Shown piece by piece: positions 1 to 7,270 of a stretch of 33,838 nt of DNA. Source of the DNA: an uncultured Bacilli bacterium (GTDB lineage: Bacteria > Bacillota_I > Bacilli_A > RF39 > UBA660); NCBI GenBank assembly GCA_947624275.1, contig CANQJR010000007.1, forward strand, positions 1 to 33,838, written 5' to 3'. Numbering within the stretch: the first letter of the stretch is position 1; every line of letters begins with the position of its first letter. Position numbers and translations under genes: made by a program. A model generated the notes under the pieces. The model was not told the DNA's origin and searched no databases. It saw only the letters and a list, made by a program, of their open reading frames with translations.

Positions 1-1
1 T

Positions 2-688
2 CAAGGAGTCAGCGTGACGCCCATTCAGCAAGTCACCGCTGTCAGTGCCGTCGTCAATGGTGGAACACTATATCAACCATATATCGTCAAGGCAGTGACC
101 GATACGAATAATAAAGTTGTCCAGGAAAACAAACCTCAAAAATTGCGCCAAGTCATCAGTGCGGAGACGTCAAAAAAGATGCGCAGTGCTCTTGAGAGTG
201 TCGTCGCTCGCGGTGGTGGTGGCTATGCATATATCGATGGTTATCGTGTTGGTGGCAAGACGGGAACGGCTCAGAAAGTTGAAAATGGTCATTATTTAGA
301 CAATAATTACATCATGAGTTTCATGGCAGTAGTTCCTTCCAATAATCCTGAAGCCGTACTATATTTAGCAATCGATAACCCCAAAAATACTGCTCTTCTA
401 TCGAGTTATACGACGGCACCAGTGGCCCGTAGAATTCTACTAGACATCATCGATGCCTTAAAAATAGAGAAGCAAGAAGGACAGATTGAAAAAGTTTATC
501 AATGGAATGATAAAGTTTATGTCGAATTGCCCAATGTCAAAGGAGTCGATGTCAAGACAGCTAGAAGAATGTTATTTGAATATGAAATAGAGTATACGGG
601 AACAGGTGAAAAAGTAATTGAACAATCGCCAGCACCAGGAGAGAGAATTGCCAAGGGTTCGACGATCAGATTACTTTTAGGTGATTAA
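2..688 (+). CDS. Class B penicillin-binding protein (FtsI/SpoVD/PbpB type), 3' part only
   Basis: Transpeptidase that cross-links peptidoglycan at the outer membrane face. The frame is open to the left edge, reading QGVSVTPIQQ, the usual segment before the KTG box, so the track start (GTG at 14) is not a real start. Visible are the KTG motif (GGKTGTAQK) and one C-terminal PASTA domain over about the last 60 residues (from LPNVKGVDVKTARRML, ending LLLGD). The catalytic SxxK and SxN boxes lie before the window. PASTA domains on class B PBPs are typical of Firmicutes SpoVD/PBP2x-like enzymes. With mraY and ftsW about 3 kb downstream this is a dcw-cluster gene, but which class B PBP it is cannot be told from the fragment. 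Confidence 0.93.
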   Translation, partial: QGVSVTPIQQVTAVSAVVNGGTLYQPYIVKAVTDTNNKVVQENKPQKLRQVISAETSKKMRSALESVVARGGGGYAYIDGYRVGGKTGTAQKVENGHYLDNNYIMSFMAVVPSNNPEAVLYLAIDNPKNTALLSSYTTAPVARRILLDIIDALKIEKQEGQIEKVYQWNDKVYVELPNVKGVDVKTARRMLFEYEIEYTGTGEKVIEQSPAPGERIAKGSTIRLLLGD

Positions 689-690
689 AA

Positions 691-720
691 AAATACTTTC
701 TAAAACAGAAAGTATTTTTT
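691..720. terminator. Bidirectional terminator between convergent genes
   Basis: An 11-bp perfect stem (AAATACTTTCT with AGAAAGTATTT, loop AAAAC) is followed by T6 on the plus strand and by a T-run on the minus strand. It can stop both the PBP transcript and the convergent gene at 739-1446. Confidence 0.88.
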
Positions 721-738
721 AGTGTCACATATTCATTT

Positions 739-1446
739 TTATTTGTCTATTATTTGGACTTCTTTTATTGTCCAATCGTCATTGCTCGTCTCTTTTTCTA
801 CTTTGGGAAGAATAGTGTTGCAATATTTACAACGAAGTAGCGTAGAATCTTTAATTTTTCCTCCACAATTGGGACAAGTATCGATGAGAACATCTCTATT
901 TTTACTACACTCTGAATTGACGGAATAATATTTTTGGGTTTTTACTAACTTATTATTTTCGTCAAGAGTTGATTCTTCAATCAAATATTTGACAGTTATC
1001 AGATATTCGTTTTCCTCATCTTTAAAATCGGTTATATTCTTTTTCAACAATTTGTGATCAACTACCTGGCTGTTCTCAGTAATGCGTTTCTCAATTTCTT
1101 CATAAGTGTCATTCATAAATTTATTAGGAGAAAAAGTTGGGAGAATTTTAAAAATGGAATCAGGATTGAAATCAGTAACCATTTCATCATTTTTCTTTTG
1201 AACTTTCTTTTTATCTTCTTTGACTTTTAGATCGGCAATAACTTGTTTTTCTTTCTCATTATAAGTTTTTCCACCAGTTTTGGTATATATGATTATGACT
1301 ACGCCAATGATTAAGAATAAAATACATACCGCATTACCTAAAACGACGATAGGATTATCAGTATTTATCGTCAAAGCAAAAACATTTTCAGTACTAATTA
1401 ATAATAAAACTGTAGAAATCAAAAATAAATTAATTACTTTTTTCAC
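739..1446 (-). CDS. Membrane-anchored TIM44-like domain protein with C-terminal zinc ribbon
   Basis: A 235-residue protein starting at a GTG. The track start (1491) is rejected because a TGTTATAAT extended -10 lies between it and the GTG; GGGGTGG sits just upstream of the GTG. It has an N-terminal hydrophobic segment with a signal-peptide look (ending NVFA), a second membrane helix at about 33-52, a Lys/Glu-rich linker, a middle domain of about 80 residues resembling the TIM44-like fold (FSPNKFMNDTYEEIEKRI), then CPNCGG...CKYC, a four-cysteine zinc ribbon. Bacterial proteins joining TIM44-like and zinc-ribbon domains occur in Firmicutes; their role is not settled. It is convergent with the PBP gene and monocistronic. 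Family assignment is by recognition only. Confidence 0.7.
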   Translation of the reverse strand: MKKVINLFLISTVLLLISTENVFALTINTDNPIVVLGNAVCILFLIIGVVIIIYTKTGGKTYNEKEKQVIADLKVKEDKKKVQKKNDEMVTDFNPDSIFKILPTFSPNKFMNDTYEEIEKRITENSQVVDHKLLKKNITDFKDEENEYLITVKYLIEESTLDENNKLVKTQKYYSVNSECSKNRDVLIDTCPNCGGKIKDSTLLRCKYCNTILPKVEKETSNDDWTIKEVQIIDK

Positions 1447-1470
1447 AATGCCACCCCATATTCTAATAAG

Positions 1471-1479
1471 ATTATAACA
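1471..1479 (-). promoter_or_regulatory. Extended -10 promoter of the TIM44-like gene
   Basis: On the minus strand it reads TGTTATAAT. No good -35 is present, as expected for a TGn promoter. Its position excludes the upstream ATG of the ORF track. Confidence 0.65.
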
Positions 1480-1557
1480 TAAAAGCAGCAAATTGCTACA
1501 TAAAATTTATTTTTGCAATAGAGCTTTGTGAAAAAAGAGTGAAATGATATTATTTTG

Positions 1558-1586
1558 TTGATTTATGGTCATTTTTAGTTTATATT
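1558..1586 (+). promoter_or_regulatory. Promoter of the thioredoxin-like gene
   Basis: TTGATT, 17-nt spacer, TATATT, ending 22 nt before the ATG at 1609. Confidence 0.6.
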
Positions 1587-1608
1587 TATCTTATAGGAGG
1601 GTAAAAAA

Positions 1609-2352
1609 ATGACAAAAAATAAAAAAGAATTGGAAGAAACAAAACAAGGTAAAAGTTTAAAGAAGAACAATGTTAAAGAAAAATTAGAAGATATTGATTT
1701 AGAAGAAGATTTTGAAGAGTATGACGATGAAGATGACTATGAAAAAGTTGTTAGCGAAAAGAAGAAGGACAAAAAAGTAGAGAAGAAAAAGACTGTTGAA
1801 AAAGATGGTGTAGCAACTAGTCATAACAGACAATTAACTATTTTTAAATGCATATCTGTATTGTCGCTCCTCGTTTCAGTAGTTACTTTAATCATTGTCT
1901 CTGTAATGTTGGATAAAGTGTCTTTTATTCATTCTCAATTCACTTCAGATGCGTCTACTGAAGAACAACCAGAGTATGACATCAGTCTATTTACTGAAGT
2001 ATCTGGTGATGACATGTTAGATATTCTAGAACGTGATGATGACACGACTTATTTCATAGCTGTTGGTCGCAGTGGTTGTCCATTTTCTCAACAATTCTTA
2101 CCACATATGCAACGTTCAGTAAATGAATATGATTACACATTGTACTATTTAGATACTGATAAATTAGAAGAAGATACTGCTACAAAAATCACTGAAAAGT
2201 CTGAAGTGTTTAGCGATGAGAATTCAGTATTTGGGGCAACACCAATCGTTTATGTAATTAGGAATGGTAAAGTAGAAGATGTTCATGCTGGATATAGTGA
2301 ATATGATGAATATGCTAAATTCCTAGAAGATAATGATGTCAAAAAGAAATAG
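1609..2352 (+). CDS. Membrane-anchored thioredoxin-like protein with CxxS motif
   Basis: A 247-residue protein with a strong ribosome site (AGGAGGG). Residues 1-75 are extremely Lys/Glu/Asp-rich and presumably cytoplasmic, 79-101 form one membrane helix, and about 125-245 are a thioredoxin-fold domain outside the cell. The active-site position reads CPFS (C157, S160), a single-cysteine CxxS form, and the cis-proline is at ATPIVYV (P212), followed by a strand (RNGKV). CxxS thioredoxins cannot do ordinary dithiol reduction; known ones act in mixed-disulfide, glutathione-type or chaperone roles, or resemble bacteriocin-transport accessory proteins. The gene has its own promoter and terminator. 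Fold confident, function open. Confidence 0.75.
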   Translation: MTKNKKELEETKQGKSLKKNNVKEKLEDIDLEEDFEEYDDEDDYEKVVSEKKKDKKVEKKKTVEKDGVATSHNRQLTIFKCISVLSLLVSVVTLIIVSVMLDKVSFIHSQFTSDASTEEQPEYDISLFTEVSGDDMLDILERDDDTTYFIAVGRSGCPFSQQFLPHMQRSVNEYDYTLYYLDTDKLEEDTATKITEKSEVFSDENSVFGATPIVYVIRNGKVEDVHAGYSEYDEYAKFLEDNDVKKK

Positions 2353-2378
2353 AAAGATTACATTAGTAATCTTTTTTT
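2353..2378 (+). terminator. Terminator of the thioredoxin-like gene
   Basis: A 9-bp stem (AAAGATTAC/GTAATCTTT) with loop ATTA, followed directly by a T-tract. Confidence 0.88.
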
Positions 2379-2396
2379 GTTTTTATTCAATTACTA

Positions 2397-2405
2397 TGTT
2401 ATAAT
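2397..2405 (+). promoter_or_regulatory. Extended -10 promoter of the GT2 gene
   Basis: TGTTATAAT ends 21 nt before the ATG, with AAAAGGTGAT as ribosome site in between. The -35 is only weakly matched (TTGTTT, 16 nt upstream). Confidence 0.6.
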
Positions 2406-2426
2406 TTTAAAAGGTGATGTATAAAT

Positions 2427-3353
2427 ATGAAATTGTCTGTAATCGTTCCCAGTTATAATGAAGAGGATAATGTTTCTCTCTTCTATGACGAATTCGTCAA
2501 AACTTTTAAATCGTATAAGGGAGAATATGAATTAATTTTTGTCAATGATGGAAGTAAAGATAATACTTTGTATGAATTAAAAAAGATAGTTGATAAGGGT
2601 AAAAATATCAAAGTTGTCAATTTTTCGCGCAATTTTGGAAAAGAGGCTGCAATGTTAGCAGGGTTAAAAGAATCAAGTGGTGACTTTGTCTCTTTGATCG
2701 ATGCTGATTTGCAACAAAGACCAGAAGTTCTTTTGGATATGGTGAATCTTTTAGAAGATCATTTGGAATATGATTGTGTTTGCGCTTATCAAGATTCGCG
2801 AAACGAGGGTAAAGTATTAACCTTTTTTAAAAATTGTTTTTATAAATTGATCAATAAAATATCTGATGTCAATTTTGTCAGAGGAGCATCAGATTTTAGG
2901 GCTTTTAGAAAGAGTGTGCGCGATGCTCTTCTCGAATTGAGTGAAGTCAATCGCTTTACTAAAGGTATTTTTTCATTCGTCGGTTTCAATACTTTTTACT
3001 TTTCATATCAAGCCGAAGAGAGAACTAATGGTACTAGTAAATGGAGCTTTAAATCATTGTTTAAATATGCTATCAATGGCATTTTATCATTTTCAATGGT
3101 CCCTTTAAAGATTGCTACTATATTGGGAGGAATGACGATAATTGGTTCTTTTATTTATTTGATAGTTGCCTTATTGCTAAAAGTGGCCATATCGACCTTG
3201 ATGCTCTTTTTCTTAATCAGTTTCTTTGCTGGAGTTCAATTGTTGATGATAGGAGTAATTAGTGAATATGTTCGCTTGATGTGCGATGAAGTGCGTAAAA
3301 GACCTGTTTATATAGCAAAGGAAGTTTTAGTTTCTAAAAAGTATAAAAAGTAA
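2427..3353 (+). CDS. GT2 glycosyltransferase, DPM1/GtrB-like (polyprenyl-phosphate sugar synthase)
   Basis: A 308-residue protein. Residues 1-220 are a GT-A domain: SVIVPSYNEEDN at the N-terminus, FVNDGSKDNT nucleotide-binding loop, SLIDADLQQRPE as the DxD-type motif, and the NFSRNFGKEAAMLAGL segment typical of dolichol/undecaprenyl-phosphate glycosyltransferases. Two C-terminal membrane helices follow (about 228-252 and 255-280), as in GtrB, CsbB and YkcC. Such enzymes load a nucleotide sugar onto undecaprenyl phosphate for later transfer outside the cell. The sugar cannot be read from sequence. It sits inside the dcw region between the PBP and mraY; a second paralogue lies at 29761-30708. 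Confidence 0.88.
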   Translation: MKLSVIVPSYNEEDNVSLFYDEFVKTFKSYKGEYELIFVNDGSKDNTLYELKKIVDKGKNIKVVNFSRNFGKEAAMLAGLKESSGDFVSLIDADLQQRPEVLLDMVNLLEDHLEYDCVCAYQDSRNEGKVLTFFKNCFYKLINKISDVNFVRGASDFRAFRKSVRDALLELSEVNRFTKGIFSFVGFNTFYFSYQAEERTNGTSKWSFKSLFKYAINGILSFSMVPLKIATILGGMTIIGSFIYLIVALLLKVAISTLMLFFLISFFAGVQLLMIGVISEYVRLMCDEVRKRPVYIAKEVLVSKKYKK

Positions 3354-3664
3354 TTTATTTTATTGATTTGATATTGGGAATGATTTCTTTCAAAATGTCA
3401 AAAATAATATTAAAAGTGAATATGAATAATTTTACTTTTATCCTTGAACTCATAACTTATATGAGTCTTCGGTTTGTTCATTATTAATAATTTGATATTC
3501 ATTGGACAAATATGACTTTAAATGTGATATGATATCTAGTGACAAGATGCAATGAGACTCAAAAACAATCCACAGATCAATGGAATAATTAATGAGGTAT
3601 AAAGAAGTAATTGTCGATTAAAATGATGTCCATTTTTCGTCAAATTGTTCAAAAATGAACTATC
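3354..3664. other. Intergenic stretch upstream of mraY, no gene seen
   Basis: No convincing ORF. A 7-bp hairpin (ACTCATA/TATGAGT, 3448-3466) lacks a T-tract. A possible promoter with a TGATATGAT element lies near 3526-3534. No T-box, S-box or other riboswitch signature was recognised. Confidence 0.4.
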
Positions 3665-3694
3665 TTGACATATAAGTATAGTATAATTTAATAT
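3665..3694 (+). promoter_or_regulatory. Probable mraY promoter
   Basis: A consensus TTGACA is followed after 18 nt by TAATAT. A perfect TATAAT also lies here (3682-3687), but only 11 nt from TTGACA, so the two cannot work together; either -10 may be used. Confidence 0.5.
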
Positions 3695-3714
3695 GCAGAT
3701 TTGGAGTGGTTACA

Positions 3715-4701
3715 ATGGGAATTTTATTATTGACTAAAGCAGTATTTGCAATAATGATAGGTTTTTTAGGGGCTTTAGTATTAGGTATTATTTTGATTCC
3801 GATACTACGAAGTTTTAAGTTGGGGCAAAGAATAAGTGCTTTTGTCGGTGACAATCACAAAAAGAAAGAGGGAACACCGACTTTTGGTGGATTAATTTTT
3901 ATCATACCAACACTTTTGACAACTCTCATCTTGGTCTTGACTGACAAAATTCAATTCACGATGAATTTGGCTATTATTTTATTGGTATTTACTGGTTATG
4001 CCTTTATCGGTTTCTTGGATGATTATTTGAGTTTCAAGAAGAAAAATAATGAAGGATTGACAACTTTTCAAAAATTGCTTTTACAAATAGTAATCGCTTT
4101 AGGATTTTTCTTCATTTATATAAAGACAGGTGGAAGTACAGCATTACACGTCTCAACTCTAGGAATAAACATCGAAATGGGTTGGTTTTATGGCGTTTTC
4201 CTCTTATTCATTTTAGTAGGGGCAAGTAATGCAGTCAATCTAACTGATGGATTAGATGGATTAGCTGGTGGTCTATCAGCCATTGCTTTCATAGCTTTCA
4301 GTTTGATTTCTCTAATGGTCGGTTTTGAAGAAATAGGTATTTTCACTTTTATTTTAGTTGGGGCATTAATTGGCTTTTTGTTCTTTAATACGTATCCGGC
4401 TAAAGTATTCATGGGTGATACCGGTTCACTGGCCTTAGGGGCAGTCATGGGAGCAGTTGCCATTTTAACACACCGCGAAGTAACATTATTAGTAGTTGCC
4501 AGCGTCTTCGTAGTGGAAACTTTAAGTGTTATTCTACAAGTTTTATGGGTATACATATTCAAAAGAAAACTCTTTTTGATGACACCACTTCATCATCATT
4601 TTGAAAAGTTGGGTTGGGAAGAGACGGATATTGTCAAATTGTTTTGGGCCATTGGTTTAATTCTGACGATGGCTGGAATCTTTTTTGGAGTTTGGTTATA
4701 G
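3715..4701 (+). CDS. mraY: Phospho-N-acetylmuramoyl-pentapeptide transferase
   Basis: Moves phospho-MurNAc-pentapeptide from UDP onto undecaprenyl phosphate at the inner membrane face, forming lipid I. It is a polytopic protein of 328 residues (family usually 320-360). Signature motifs are all present: DDYLSF near residue 101, NAVNLTDGLDGLAGG near 170, FMGDTGS near 230 and the histidine motif PLHHHFE near the end. The start is the ATG at 3715, 8 nt after TTGGAG; the track GTG at 3706 lies inside that ribosome site. The usual neighbours murE and murD are absent; upstream is a GT2 gene, downstream ftsW. Confidence 0.97.
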   Translation: MGILLLTKAVFAIMIGFLGALVLGIILIPILRSFKLGQRISAFVGDNHKKKEGTPTFGGLIFIIPTLLTTLILVLTDKIQFTMNLAIILLVFTGYAFIGFLDDYLSFKKKNNEGLTTFQKLLLQIVIALGFFFIYIKTGGSTALHVSTLGINIEMGWFYGVFLLFILVGASNAVNLTDGLDGLAGGLSAIAFIAFSLISLMVGFEEIGIFTFILVGALIGFLFFNTYPAKVFMGDTGSLALGAVMGAVAILTHREVTLLVVASVFVVETLSVILQVLWVYIFKRKLFLMTPLHHHFEKLGWEETDIVKLFWAIGLILTMAGIFFGVWL

Positions 4702-4722
4702 GACAAAAGAGTCCTTTTTTTT
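4700..4722 (+). terminator. Weak terminator after mraY
   Basis: A 5-bp stem (AGGAC/GTCCT, loop AAAAGA) overlaps the mraY stop and is followed by a long T-run. The short stem suggests partial read-through into ftsW. Confidence 0.6.
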
Positions 4723-4740
4723 ATGGTTATCGGTATATTA

Positions 4741-4746
4741 TATAAT
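4741..4746 (+). promoter_or_regulatory. Candidate -10 for the ftsW-type gene
   Basis: TATAAT lies 31 nt before the ATG at 4778, with AAAGGTGA as ribosome site. No clear -35, so confidence is low. Confidence 0.4.
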
Positions 4747-4777
4747 TTAAGATTATAAAATATATAAAGGTGATTTA

Positions 4778-5872
4778 ATGAATAAGTACATTGACAAATA
4801 TTTATCTTTGGCAGTTATTCTTTTTTCTATATTTGGATTAATAATGATTTATTCATCATCTTATATATGGGCTGAATATAAATTTAATGATGCTTTTAGA
4901 TATGTAAAATTACAGGGATTATTTTTATGTGTTGGCATTTTATTGATGAATGTCATAAGCAAAATTGATTATAAGAATTATTATAAATATGCAACTCATA
5001 TTTTTGTCTTTTGTCTAATTTTATTAATATTAGTTTTAATACCAGGGATAGGTACGATTAGAAATGGTAGTAGAAGTTGGTTTGGAATCGGTTCTTTTGG
5101 AATTCAGCCCAGTGAATTTATGAAGTTATCATTGATAATTTTAACTAGTCGTTATTTGAGTAAGAGCGATAAAAATATTAAAAATTTTGTTAGGGGTATT
5201 TTGCCCATTTTGACGATATTAGGTTTAGTTTTCTTTTTGATAATGTTACAACCAGATTTTGGAACTAGCATGATCATCATCGTCAGTGTTTTATCACTCT
5301 TATTCATTTCTGGCGCCAATATGAAATTCTTTTTAATAGCGGGATTTGTTGGTATCATTGGCATAATTGTTTTAATATTGATTGCTCCATATCGCCTAGA
5401 TCGCATCATTTCTTTTGTGAATCCATGGAATGATCCTTTGGGAACAGGTTTCCAAATAATTCAATCTTTATATGCCATTGGTCCCGGTGGTATTTTTGGT
5501 TTGGGCTTTCTCAATTCCCGCCAAAAACATTTTTATTTGCCAGAACCTCAAACTGATTTCATATTTTCAATAATAAGTGAAGAATTGGGTGTATTTGGAA
5601 TTATAATTGTCAGTCTCTTTTTTCTCTTTATTTTATATTGTGGAATTAAAATAGCTCTAAACAGTAAAAATCTTTTTGCTAAATATTTGACGTTTGGAAT
5701 GACCTTTCAGATTTTAATTCAAGCTATCATGAACCTGATGGTTGTCGTCGGTTTAATTCCTGTAACAGGAGTTACTTTGCCATTTCTCTCATATGGTGGA
5801 TCAAGTTTGTTGATCACCTTGTGCAGTATGGGCATAATTCTAAACATTGCTAAAAGTCAAAAAAACTTTTAA
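4778..5872 (+). CDS. ftsW: FtsW/RodA/SpoVE-family peptidoglycan glycosyltransferase
   Basis: A 364-residue SEDS protein with about ten membrane helices, the family's usual size. SEDS proteins polymerise lipid II into glycan strands together with a class B PBP such as the one at the window start. Motifs: YSSSYIWA after the first helix, GSRSWFGIGSFGIQPSEF, the long extracellular loop GFQIIQSLYAIGPGG, then KHFYLPEPQTDFIFSI and SEELG, and a C-terminal VTGVTLPFLSYGGSSL. The PEPQTDFIFS loop and mraY proximity favour FtsW/SpoVE over RodA; this choice is inference. Confidence 0.92.
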   Translation: MNKYIDKYLSLAVILFSIFGLIMIYSSSYIWAEYKFNDAFRYVKLQGLFLCVGILLMNVISKIDYKNYYKYATHIFVFCLILLILVLIPGIGTIRNGSRSWFGIGSFGIQPSEFMKLSLIILTSRYLSKSDKNIKNFVRGILPILTILGLVFFLIMLQPDFGTSMIIIVSVLSLLFISGANMKFFLIAGFVGIIGIIVLILIAPYRLDRIISFVNPWNDPLGTGFQIIQSLYAIGPGGIFGLGFLNSRQKHFYLPEPQTDFIFSIISEELGVFGIIIVSLFFLFILYCGIKIALNSKNLFAKYLTFGMTFQILIQAIMNLMVVVGLIPVTGVTLPFLSYGGSSLLITLCSMGIILNIAKSQKNF

Positions 5873-5895
5873 TGAAAAGTTTTCTATAGTATAAT
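5862..5895 (+). promoter_or_regulatory. Hairpin at the ftsW end and -10 of the next gene
   Basis: A 9-bp A/T stem (AAAACTTTT/AAAAGTTTT, loop AATG) overlaps the ftsW stop and could be a weak terminator. TATAAT at 5890-5895 follows, only 15 nt before the ATG at 5911, so a transcript from it would start inside or just before the ribosome site. Confidence 0.45.
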
Positions 5896-5910
5896 TGAAG
5901 AGGTGATTTT

Positions 5911-6369
5911 ATGAACTTAGATGATTTGCTCAATGAATTAGATTTTTCCAATTTTGATTATTTTTATCATGAAACAGAGAGAGGAATAGGACAAGAAATT
6001 TTAGAAAGGGGTTTATTGATAGAGGGTACCAATATCATAAACACTGATAATATTATCTTTACTACCGTGGCTCCATTATCACAAGATATGGTAAGTGACG
6101 AAGGAAGCTTTCAAGAATTTTTAGAAGATGAGAAAACGCATTCTCCACTACGCGATGTTTCAGAAATGGTCATAATTGCTTCACCCAAAGAAGATGATGC
6201 ACAAATCGCTATACCGTTTAATGATTATGTCGATGGAACCTATTATGAAGCTATCATTCCATCATCTAATATTGTTGGATTTATCGACTTAGATACCAAA
6301 GAAATAGTGATGAATGAAGAGTGTCAATATATTGAAGGAATGTCTTATACCGAAGATAAACACATCTAA
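5911..6369 (+). CDS. Unknown protein, possible ADP-ribosyltransferase-like fold
   Basis: A 152-residue acidic soluble protein with ribosome site GAAGAGGTGAT. No family is recognised with confidence. FYHETERGIGQEILERGLLI near residue 18 matches the pattern seen at the start of ADP-ribosyltransferase and KptA-like folds: an aromatic-His-x-Thr strand end, then a helix ending in GL. A later segment (SEMVIIASPKE) and NDYVDGTYYEAIIPSSNIVGFID would suit the remaining strands. This is pattern reading, not a family match. No signal peptide or membrane segment. The next gene is a membrane-anchored XRE regulator with its own promoter. Confidence 0.55.
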   Translation: MNLDDLLNELDFSNFDYFYHETERGIGQEILERGLLIEGTNIINTDNIIFTTVAPLSQDMVSDEGSFQEFLEDEKTHSPLRDVSEMVIIASPKEDDAQIAIPFNDYVDGTYYEAIIPSSNIVGFIDLDTKEIVMNEECQYIEGMSYTEDKHI

Positions 6370-6375
6370 TTATAG

Positions 6376-6397
6376 AGAATGAGAATTCTTTTTTTTT
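6376..6397 (+). terminator. Terminator after the ART-like gene
   Basis: A 5-bp stem (AGAAT/ATTCT, loop GAGA; one further G-U pair) followed by T9. Confidence 0.6.
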
Positions 6398-6438
6398 GGA
6401 AAAAATTACCAACTACGATAATTTATAAAAATGATTAG

Positions 6439-6447
6439 TGTTAAAAT
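6439..6447 (+). promoter_or_regulatory. Extended -10 promoter of the XRE regulator
   Basis: TGTTAAAAT. It overlaps the GTG at 6438 used by the ORF track, so that codon cannot be the start of a transcript made from here. Confidence 0.6.
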
Positions 6448-6473
6448 ATTGGCAAAGGAGTTCGGTAGTTGTT

Positions 6474-7175
6474 ATGGATTATGAAAAGATCGGTGAATAT
6501 ATCCAAATAAAGAGAAAAGCTATTAATATGACACAAGCTGAATTGGGAGAAAAACTAGGTGTCACCAGCAAAGCAGTATCGAAATGGGAATGTGGAGTTG
6601 CTCTACCTGATGTCTCTTTATTTACTGACTTGTGCAAAATATTAAATATTGAAATAACGGAATTATTAGAAGGCAAAGATAAGAATGATGAAAATTTAAT
6701 TATTAGTAAAAGAAAGAACATTATCATTGCTATTCTGAGCATTGTTTTAATTCCACTATTGCTAATAAGTATAGCATTAGGACTTTATTATGAACAAAAT
6801 CATGATAATGTGCACGTATATGATATCGTCAGTGATAATAATGATTTTAAAATAACTGGTACTCTCATTTCCATAAATGATGATAACTATATAAACATTT
6901 CTGATATCAGATATGTACCACAACATGAAACTAAAATATTATATGGTACTAAAATCGAGTGCGAGTTGTACTATCAGGATGATTTATTAGTAAAGAAAAA
7001 TAATCTCATCGAAACTTTAAATAGTTTTAACAATCATTTATCATCTGTATCTTTATATCACAAATTTAATATATCCAAAGATGCCGACTGGGCTGATTAT
7101 TTAATTTTAAGAATTAATTTTACTGATAATAATGAAATCATGAGGCAATTTACAACAGGTTTATTGTTAAAATAG
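6474..7175 (+). CDS. Membrane-anchored XRE-family transcriptional regulator
   Basis: A 233-residue protein. Residues 1-65 are a Cro/C1-type helix-turn-helix (MTQAELGEKLGVTSKAVSKWECG, then PDVSLFTDLCKILNIEITELLEG), close to many Firmicutes XRE regulators. One membrane helix follows (about 77-98), then an outer domain of about 135 residues of unrecognised fold. The start is the ATG at 6474, which gives the usual distance to the HTH; AAAGGAG lies 13 nt upstream, longer than usual. A cytoplasmic DNA-binding head with an extracellular domain suggests signal sensing across the membrane; the signal and target are unknown. Confidence 0.8.
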   Translation: MDYEKIGEYIQIKRKAINMTQAELGEKLGVTSKAVSKWECGVALPDVSLFTDLCKILNIEITELLEGKDKNDENLIISKRKNIIIAILSIVLIPLLLISIALGLYYEQNHDNVHVYDIVSDNNDFKITGTLISINDDNYINISDIRYVPQHETKILYGTKIECELYYQDDLLVKKNNLIETLNSFNNHLSSVSLYHKFNISKDADWADYLILRINFTDNNEIMRQFTTGLLLK

Positions 7176-7179
7176 TCTA

Positions 7180-7196
7180 GTAGAATTAAATTCTAC
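7180..7196 (+). other. Hairpin without T-tract after the XRE regulator
   Basis: A 7-bp perfect stem (GTAGAAT/ATTCTAC, loop TAA) lies 5 nt after the stop. It is followed by CAAATTCG rather than Ts, so it looks more like an mRNA end-protecting or operator structure than a terminator. Confidence 0.4.
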
Positions 7197-7270
7197 CAAA
7201 TTCGAATAACAATATGTGTCTTATTTAGGTTCAATTTATTAATCTAAAAAGCGGAAAGGAGAGAAAAAGT

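Noticed and set aside
3354-3664. Riboswitch or small RNA upstream of mraY
   Set aside because: Hairpins are short, no conserved riboswitch core was recognised, and no T-tract follows the best stem.
3665-3687. TTGACA and TATAAT before mraY as one promoter
   Set aside because: The spacer is only 11 nt; a TAATAT 18 nt from TTGACA is the more workable -10.
4188-4562. 124-aa minus-strand ORF within mraY
   Set aside because: Shadow frame of a clear mraY gene; no ribosome site and no recognisable domain. The same holds for the minus ORFs inside lon, pnp, glyS, the YitT gene and others.
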